Assembly (NCBI GenBank): GCA_021852275.1
Contig: JAJZNX010000102.1
Location: 1-37,528, forward strand
DNA length: 37,528 nt
Origin: Planctomycetota bacterium
GTDB taxonomy: Bacteria; Planctomycetota; Phycisphaerae; WQYP01
Reading direction: 5' to 3'
Shown here: piece after piece, positions 32,422 to 37,528 of the stretch
How the letters are laid out: each line of letters starts with the position of its first letter
How positions within the stretch are numbered: position 1 is the first letter of the stretch
Program-made: the position numbers and the translations under genes
Notes under the pieces: model-generated
Databases searched by the model: none
What the model was told of the DNA's origin: nothing
Seen by the model: the letters and a program-made list of their open reading frames with translations, nothing else

Positions 32422-33570
32422 ATGTCACAAATGCACATAGACCGGCTTCTCGAAACCACGATCAAACGCGACGCTTCCGACCTGCACCTGCGTGTCGGCC
32501 GGCCGCCGGTGTTGCGCATCAGCGGGCATCTGCGCGATCTGGCCACCAAAAGCCTGGACCCGGAAGATACCATGGCCCTGATGAAGGCCATCACTCCCGA
32601 TCGCTGCCAGCAGGAACTCCAGGAAACCGGCAGTACCGACTTTGGCTTCGCCTTTACCAGCGCCGACGGATCGGCCAAAGCTCGCTTCCGCGTGGCAGCG
32701 TTTCGACAAAAGGGCACTATGGCCATGGTGCTGCGCAAAATTCCATACAAGCTGCTTACTTTTGACCAGTTAGGCTTGCCTAAGATATGTGCCGAATTAT
32801 GCCGTCGGCCACGGGGCTTGTTTTTAGTCACCGGCCCGACCGGCTCGGGCAAAACAACTTCGCTGGCTTCTATGGTCAATTACATCAATGAAAATTTCGA
32901 CCGCCACATCATCACCGTGGAAGACCCGGTGGAATATTACCATGACCATAAAAAAAGCATTATCAGCCAGCGCGAAGTTGGCGAAGGCAACGATGTGCCC
33001 ACCTTTGCCGAGGCCCTGCGGCGAGCGTTGCGGCAGGACCCCGATGTTATTCTGGTAGGCGAAATGCGCGATCTGGAAACCATCAGTGCGGCAATTCGTG
33101 CCGCTGAAACCGGCCACTTGGTGTTTGGCACCCTGCATACCACGGGTTGCCAGGGGACCATTAACCGTGTCATCGACGCCTTTTCCGCCGACCAGCAGGA
33201 ACAGATTCGCGTGCAGCTTTCCACCACTCTGCTGGCGGTCATCAGCCAGGCCCTGGTGCCGCGCTGCGATCAGGACGGCGTGGTGGCAGCCTATGAATTT
33301 TTGGTGGTAACGCCGGCTATCGCCAACCTCATCCGCGAAAATAAAACCTTCCGCATTGACGCCTTCATTCAAACCGGCCGTAAATTCGGTATGCAACTGC
33401 TCGATGATAAATTGCTGGAGCTTTTCCAAGCCGGAAAAATCAGCGCTGAAGATGCCGTGGACCGCGCCCGTAATCCTGCCGACCTCGCGGAGCGCATGGG
33501 TAAAAAACTCGACCGCCCCGACACCGAAAAAGATACCACGCCTCCCACCGGCACCCGGGGTCTTAAATGA
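32422..33570 (+). CDS. pilT: Type IV pilus retraction ATPase PilT
   Basis: The retraction motor that depolymerises the pilus, driving twitching motility and DNA uptake in many bacteria. ASDLHLRVGRPPVLRI opens the PAS-like N domain, Walker A is GPTGSGKTTS (138-147), ITVEDPVEY the Asp box, DVILVGEMRD the Walker B, and AIRAAETGHLVFGTLHTTG the PilT-specific signature. The C-terminal part ends with FGMQLLDDKLLELFQAGKISAEDAVDRARNP, the family pattern, followed by a 30-residue charged tail. The length of 382 residues is slightly over the usual 345-370. It lies between two PilB genes, so its expression is probably linked to extension. Confidence 0.94.
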   Translation: MSQMHIDRLLETTIKRDASDLHLRVGRPPVLRISGHLRDLATKSLDPEDTMALMKAITPDRCQQELQETGSTDFGFAFTSADGSAKARFRVAAFRQKGTMAMVLRKIPYKLLTFDQLGLPKICAELCRRPRGLFLVTGPTGSGKTTSLASMVNYINENFDRHIITVEDPVEYYHDHKKSIISQREVGEGNDVPTFAEALRRALRQDPDVILVGEMRDLETISAAIRAAETGHLVFGTLHTTGCQGTINRVIDAFSADQQEQIRVQLSTTLLAVISQALVPRCDQDGVVAAYEFLVVTPAIANLIRENKTFRIDAFIQTGRKFGMQLLDDKLLELFQAGKISAEDAVDRARNPADLAERMGKKLDRPDTEKDTTPPTGTRGLK

Positions 33571-33612
33571 GAAACCAGTTCGGCCGTTCGCCGTTATCAT
33601 TTTGGAGCTCTT

Positions 33613-35439
33613 ATGCCTGATCCTGTGGATCCCAGTAAACCATCCGAGCCGTCCAAACCCGCTGCCAGCACGCCGCGGCCGGTCCGCGGCAAAATGCCGC
33701 CGGTGGATCAACTCAAGGACCGCCCGTTGGGTCGTGTGCTCATCAAAATGGGGTGCCTCACGCGCGAACAAGTCCACCAGGCGCTGGCGGTACAGCAGGA
33801 ACAAAAAGCAAAAAAAATCAATACCCCCCTTGGCCAGATTCTGCTGGAGCTGGAACTCATCAACTCCAGGGATCTGAACTTTGCACTGGCTGCCCAGCGC
33901 GGTTATGAATCCGTCGATCTTGAAGGCCGGGATATTCCCCCGGAAATTATCAAGCTGATACCCGCCCAGATGGCCACGGTTTACCGGGTTATTCCCCTTA
34001 CGCACGACCCGGCCACCAACACCTTGGCCATAGCCCTGGATTCCCCGGAAAACTTTCGTGTGGTCGATGACCTGAAAACCCTGATGGGATTCAAGGTGGC
34101 GGCATATATTGCCGACGCTGGAGCGCTGGCCAAACTGCTGCAACGCTACTACGAAAATAAACAGGAATCCATGGCCGACCTGATGTCAGAAATCGGCACC
34201 GACGAAACCTTGGCCCAACTGCAGAACCGCGGCGATTCCATTGACCTGGAAATGCTCAAAGATCTGGCCGAATCCAACCCGGTGAAGAGATTGCTTAACA
34301 TGGTGCTCATGCAGGCCATTAAAGAGCGAGCTTCAGATGTGCATTTTGAGCCTTTCGAGCATGAATTCAAAATGCGCTACCGCATCGACGGTGTGCTCTA
34401 TGAAATGGTGCCACCACCAAAGTATATCGCCCTGGCCATTTCCAGCCGCATCAAGGTCATGGCCAATTTGGATATCGCCGAGCGGCGGTTGCCGCAGGAC
34501 GGTCGTATTCCACTGGTGGTGCATAATCATCCAATTGATCTGCGCGTCGCGGTGCTTCCGACCGTATTTGGCGAAAGTATCGTTTTGCGAATTTTGGACC
34601 GATCCAATGTATCTTTGGATTTGGACAAACTCGGTATGCGCGATGAGGACTTAAGCGTATTTCGCCAACTGGTGGACAAGCCCAACGGCATCGTTTTGGT
34701 AACCGGTCCGACTGGTTCCGGAAAGACCACCACCCTGTATGCGGCTCTTAACGAACTTAATTCCGTGGAAGACAAACTCATCACCACCGAAGACCCGGTG
34801 GAGTACGATATTGATGGCATCGTCCAGGTGCAAATTCGCCCGGAAGTGGAGTTGACGTTCGCCAGGTGCCTGCGTTCCATCCTTCGACAAGACCCGGACA
34901 TCGTTTTGGTCGGAGAAATTCGCGATAAAGAAACTGCAGAGATCGCAACTCAAGCATCTCTCACTGGACACTTGGTTTTCAGTACACTTCACACCAATGA
35001 TGCGCCTTCCGCCATCGCTCGTATGTTGGATTTAGGCGTTGAACCATTCTTGATTACCGCAACATTAGAGGGTGTATTGGCCCAACGTCTTTGCCGAAGG
35101 ATATGCGTCAACTGCAAAGAGGAGTTTCAGCCCAGCGAAGAGCAGTTGATGGAGCTTGAATTGTTACCCGCAGATGTCAAGGGAAAAACGTTTTATCATG
35201 GTCGTGGTTGCGGTGCTTGTAATAACACCGGCTACAAAGGGCGACTTGCTATTTGTGAAGTAATGGTTCTCGATGATGAAATGCGCGAGATGATTATGAA
35301 TCATGCTTCCACCAATATTTTACGCAATGCCGCAAAAAAACGCGGCATGAGAACACTTCGCCAGTCCGGTCTTTTGGGCATCTTCGAAGGCCTCACCACC
35401 ATTGAAGAAGTCGTCAAGCAAACCATCGTGGAAGAATAG
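33613..35439 (+). CDS. pilB: Type IV pilus assembly ATPase PilB (copy 2)
   Basis: A second full-length PilB/GspE-type ATPase of 608 residues, with a proline-rich N-terminal extension of about 35 residues. The T2SSE_N domain (GRVLIKMGCLTREQVHQAL) is followed by ASDVHFEP, YRIDG, GPTGSGKTTT, ITTEDPVEY, IVLVGEIRD, SLTGHLVFSTLHTNDAPSA and a zinc finger with CVNC and CGACNNTG. All catalytic motifs are intact. GGAG lies six bases before the ATG. The base composition changes inside the gene: up to about 34500 it resembles the neighbours, and after about 34550 it is clearly more AT-rich (counted 60-base samples: 70% GC at 33661-33720, 62% at 34441-34500, 40% at 34561-34620, 38% at 35281-35340). Upstream of pilC but separated from it by the four-helix cassette. 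Confidence 0.93.
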   Translation: MPDPVDPSKPSEPSKPAASTPRPVRGKMPPVDQLKDRPLGRVLIKMGCLTREQVHQALAVQQEQKAKKINTPLGQILLELELINSRDLNFALAAQRGYESVDLEGRDIPPEIIKLIPAQMATVYRVIPLTHDPATNTLAIALDSPENFRVVDDLKTLMGFKVAAYIADAGALAKLLQRYYENKQESMADLMSEIGTDETLAQLQNRGDSIDLEMLKDLAESNPVKRLLNMVLMQAIKERASDVHFEPFEHEFKMRYRIDGVLYEMVPPPKYIALAISSRIKVMANLDIAERRLPQDGRIPLVVHNHPIDLRVAVLPTVFGESIVLRILDRSNVSLDLDKLGMRDEDLSVFRQLVDKPNGIVLVTGPTGSGKTTTLYAALNELNSVEDKLITTEDPVEYDIDGIVQVQIRPEVELTFARCLRSILRQDPDIVLVGEIRDKETAEIATQASLTGHLVFSTLHTNDAPSAIARMLDLGVEPFLITATLEGVLAQRLCRRICVNCKEEFQPSEEQLMELELLPADVKGKTFYHGRGCGACNNTGYKGRLAICEVMVLDDEMREMIMNHASTNILRNAAKKRGMRTLRQSGLLGIFEGLTTIEEVVKQTIVEE

Positions 35440-35446
35440 CCGCGAC

Positions 35447-35961
35447 GTTAAACACGAAGCCACGAATGCACGACGGAGAACGTGAAAGGAGTTGGGAGAC
35501 AGAAGTCAGGAGACAGCAGGTATGCGATGGAACTGGAGAATTAAATGGGACCGGCGGCGCACTTCACCGACTTGATTGTTTGGCAGAAAGCCCACGCCTT
35601 TGTATTAGGGGTTTATCGCGTAACGTCAGCCTTCCCCAACCACGAGTTGTACGGATTAACCAGCCAGTTCCGCAGGGCGGCGGTGTCGATTACCGCCAAC
35701 ATTGCCGAAGGATTCCGCCGCAAAAGTCTTCCCGACAAGTCGCGATTTCTCAACATCGCGCAGGCATCTTTGGAAGAGTGCCGGTATTACCTGATACTTT
35801 CGCGGGATCTTGGGTACAAACAAGACGAGGCCTTGGCGGCTATGGCCGTGGAGGCCAGCAAATTGCTGACCGCATACGAGAGAGCCGTAACGATCCGCGC
35901 GTCGGCGTGAGCCATTCTGTCTCCTGCCTCCTGCCTCCTGTCTCCTGCCACCATGTTTAAC
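35447..35961 (+). mobile_element. Repeat-bounded cassette carrying a four-helix-bundle gene
   Basis: An 8-base inverted repeat GTTAAACA (35447-35454) / TGTTTAAC (35954-35961) encloses, from left to right, an 8-base tandem CACGAAGC-CACGAATG-CACGACGG (35453-35476), a 7-base purine repeat GGAGACA-GAAGTCA-GGAGACA (35495-35515), the gene at 35545-35910, and the same heptad in inverted orientation CTGTCTC-CTGCCTC-CTGCCTC-CTGTCTC (35917-35944). No transposase is present. The unit sits between pilB and pilC, where nothing is expected, so it looks inserted. Confidence 0.5.
35545..35910 (+). CDS. Four-helix-bundle protein (S23/IVP, Avd-like)
   Basis: A 121-residue protein of the four-helix-bundle family first known from proteins encoded in 23S rRNA intervening sequences, related to the Avd accessory proteins of diversity-generating retroelements. 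Motifs: LIVWQKAHAFVLGVYRVT at the start, FPNHELYGLTSQFRRAAVSITANIAEGFRRKS in the middle (the family hallmark), and FLNIAQASLEECRYYLILSRDLGY toward the end. GGAG lies seven bases before the ATG. There is no reverse transcriptase or variable repeat nearby, so it is a solitary copy. The family binds nucleic acid in Avd; the role of solitary copies is unknown. It is flanked by inverted heptad repeats. Confidence 0.85.
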   Translation: MGPAAHFTDLIVWQKAHAFVLGVYRVTSAFPNHELYGLTSQFRRAAVSITANIAEGFRRKSLPDKSRFLNIAQASLEECRYYLILSRDLGYKQDEALAAMAVEASKLLTAYERAVTIRASA

Positions 35962-36204
35962 CATCCTCCCTCGCCCGATAACTCACGGCCGCCAGCCTTT
36001 TTTGGTAATTCAGGCTGCCCTGTGGAAACTTTTAGCCGTATTGAAGTATAGATGGCGGTCCTGACGCCTGTCCGCCACCCGCAGGTCCGTTCCCCCCTTT
36101 AACGGCGGGCCGTTGTGCGCGGGTGATAGCTTGGGCTGGCGTTGCTGCGGGCCTCCCAACCTTCCTGCGGGCCGGAGCCGCCCGCCATTATATAGGAGTC
36201 TCCC

Positions 36205-37491
36205 ATGCCTACCTTCCAATATGAAGCGATGAACGGGGCCGGTCAAACGGTGAAGGCGGAAATCGATGCCACCGATACCGCCGAAGCTACATCTAAAATT
36301 CGCGCCCAGGGTTACTTTTTAACCAAGCCGGTGAAAGAAAAGGCGGGCAAAAAACCGCGCGGTGCCGGCGGACCCACCTTGCCCGGAGCCGCCAAAAAGA
36401 AAAAGGGTTTCGGTGAAATATCCATCAACATCGGCAATGTTTCCACCAAAATTCTCACCGCGTTTACCCGCCAGCTTTCCACCCTGCAGGATGCCGGATT
36501 GCCCATTTTGCGGTCCTTAAAAGTGCTCCAGCAGCAGCAAAAGCCCGGCCGCATGAAAGACACTCTGCTGGATGTTACCGCAGATGTGGAAGGCGGCACC
36601 AGCTTAAGCGAATCCATGTCCCGCCACCCCAAAGTCTTTGACAAGCTGTACGTGAACATGGTGGCCGCAGGCGAAACCGGCGGCGTGCTGGATGTTATTC
36701 TGCAGCGCCTGGCGGAATTCATGGAAAAAGCTCAGCGGCTCAAACGCCGCATCAAGGGGGCCATGATCTATCCCATTGTCGTGATCAGCTTTGCCGTGTT
36801 AATGGTTACCGGCATTATGATTTTTGTCATCCCCAAATTTCAAAAGCTATTCGCTTCCTTTAAGACCGGCTTGCCGGAAATTACCATTTTGCTGATGGAA
36901 TTTTCGCACTGGGTGGCCAAGGAATGGGGCTGGCTGTACATTATCGGTTCGCCGTTTGCCATCTATTTTATCATCAAACTCATCGGCAAAACCAAGCCCG
37001 GCCGCGTCGGTATTGACTGGTTGAAACTGCATCTGCCGGTCATGGGCAAACTGGTAAGCAAAAGCACCATCGCCCGGTTTACCCGTACCCTTGGCACCTT
37101 GCTGGCTGCCGGCGTGCCCATTCTGGAAGCCATCAACATCACCCGCGAAACCTGCGGCAACGTGATTTACCAGAAAGCCTTGCAAAAAGTGCATGACGCC
37201 ATCCGCGAAGGTGAAGGCTTTGCCGAGCCGCTCAAAAATTCCCGCGTGGTAGATGCCATTGTGGTAAACATGATTTCCGTCGGTGAAGAGACCGGCGATA
37301 TGGATAAAATGCTCCTCAAAATTGCCGACAATTATGATGAAGAAGTGGATGTGCTGGTGGCCTCGTTGGTCAGCATCATGGAACCCCTGATGATTGTGGT
37401 GTTGGGCGTTATTGTCGGCGGCATCGTTATCGCCATCTTCCTGCCCTACGTCAAACTGCTCAACAGCTTCGGCGGCGGCGGGGGCGGCTAA
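36205..37491 (+). CDS. pilC: Type IV pilus inner-membrane platform protein PilC
   Basis: The integral membrane platform of the type IV pilus, contacted by PilB and PilT. It starts MPTFQYEAMNGAGQTVKAEI, the usual PilC opening, followed by a basic linker. Two T2SSF repeats are clear: FTRQLSTLQDAGLPILRSLK with GGTSLSESMSRHPKVFDKLYVNM and AAGETGG, then membrane helices; the second has FTRTLGTLLAAGVPILEAI, AIREGEGFAEPL, SVGEETGDMDKML and a C-terminal helix VVLGVIVGGIVIAIFLPY. A glycine run ends the protein. The length of 428 residues is slightly long because of the linker. AGGAG lies six bases before the ATG. The 243 bases before it contain small inverted repeats but no gene. Confidence 0.92.
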   Translation: MPTFQYEAMNGAGQTVKAEIDATDTAEATSKIRAQGYFLTKPVKEKAGKKPRGAGGPTLPGAAKKKKGFGEISINIGNVSTKILTAFTRQLSTLQDAGLPILRSLKVLQQQQKPGRMKDTLLDVTADVEGGTSLSESMSRHPKVFDKLYVNMVAAGETGGVLDVILQRLAEFMEKAQRLKRRIKGAMIYPIVVISFAVLMVTGIMIFVIPKFQKLFASFKTGLPEITILLMEFSHWVAKEWGWLYIIGSPFAIYFIIKLIGKTKPGRVGIDWLKLHLPVMGKLVSKSTIARFTRTLGTLLAAGVPILEAINITRETCGNVIYQKALQKVHDAIREGEGFAEPLKNSRVVDAIVVNMISVGEETGDMDKMLLKIADNYDEEVDVLVASLVSIMEPLMIVVLGVIVGGIVIAIFLPYVKLLNSFGGGGGG

Positions 37492-37528
37492 GCACCTAAA
37501 GCGCCGGGAGTCGGCCCGGCAGCGGAAG

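Noticed and set aside
32824-34143. A 439-residue minus-strand open frame opposite pilT and pilB
   Set aside because: It is antisense to strongly conserved ATPase motifs; long antisense frames are common in GC-rich genes, and its translation has no family signature.
35466-35960. A 164-residue plus-strand frame overlapping the four-helix-bundle gene
   Set aside because: It is an alternative frame of the same DNA without a ribosome site; the 121-residue frame carries the family motifs.
1-37528. CRISPR array
   Set aside because: No series of regularly spaced repeats of about 25-37 bases was found; the only tandem repeats are the short 7- and 8-base units at 35453-35944.

Overview
The window looks like a chromosomal piece of a planctomycete, probably of the Phycisphaerae type. 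This rests on recognised family content rather than any database search: a PEP-CTERM-anchored exported protein, a prepilin-type protein with a C-terminal DGHV motif, a secreted tandem DUF4159 protein, a tiny Hc1/histone-H1-like protein, a FabZ-like dehydratase beginning APPLLYDL, a PEGA lipoprotein and several pilus ATPase paralogues. Base composition is moderately GC-rich with local AT-rich intergenic patches. Most genes lie on the plus strand in short, tightly packed transcription units with 1-4 base overlaps.

Left part (1-6049): the edge of a probable insertion sequence (partial transposase with a zinc ribbon, minus strand) is followed by a compact six-gene type II secretion/type IV pilus-like operon. 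It holds a short GspE-like ATPase, two different GspF-like membrane proteins, two minor prepilins and a GspK-like protein. It carries no obvious GspD, GspG, GspL or GspM.

Middle (6151-20328, plus strand): a galactokinase/L-arabinokinase-like GHMP kinase overlaps a soluble DUF2156 (MprF C-terminal-like) protein. Then come an M42-type metallopeptidase, a Tat-exported GH27 alpha-galactosidase with NPCBM and Ig-like domains, the DUF4159 protein, the Hc1-like protein, FabZ, a UvrC-like protein with a degenerate nuclease domain, a XerC/D recombinase, an RmlD-like reductase, a small conserved hypothetical, the PEGA lipoprotein and a lone prepilin-like protein.

Right-middle (20351-29727): a PEP-CTERM glutamic (G1, eqolisin-like) peptidase on the minus strand with a good sigma70-type promoter; an NnrD-type NAD(P)HX dehydratase overlapping a 552-residue possible glycan-active protein; a trans-polyprenyl diphosphate synthase; and, on the minus strand, prolyl-tRNA synthetase, a GT39-type membrane glycosyltransferase and tRNA-Asp(GTC).

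Right end (29728-37528): a gene-free stretch of about 870 bases holds two adjacent MITE-like palindromic elements bounded by three CTAAG copies, then a second pilus cluster, pilB-pilT-pilB-pilC. A four-helix-bundle (S23/Avd-like) gene cassette flanked by inverted short tandem repeats separates the second pilB from pilC. The two secretion/pilus loci plus the lone prepilin mean the cell probably runs a normal retractable type IV pilus and also a reduced secretion-like machine. The reduced operon, the palindromic pair, the four-helix cassette and the repeated TAnnnT-N6-ATG arrangement (likely leaderless genes) are the parts I would look at again.
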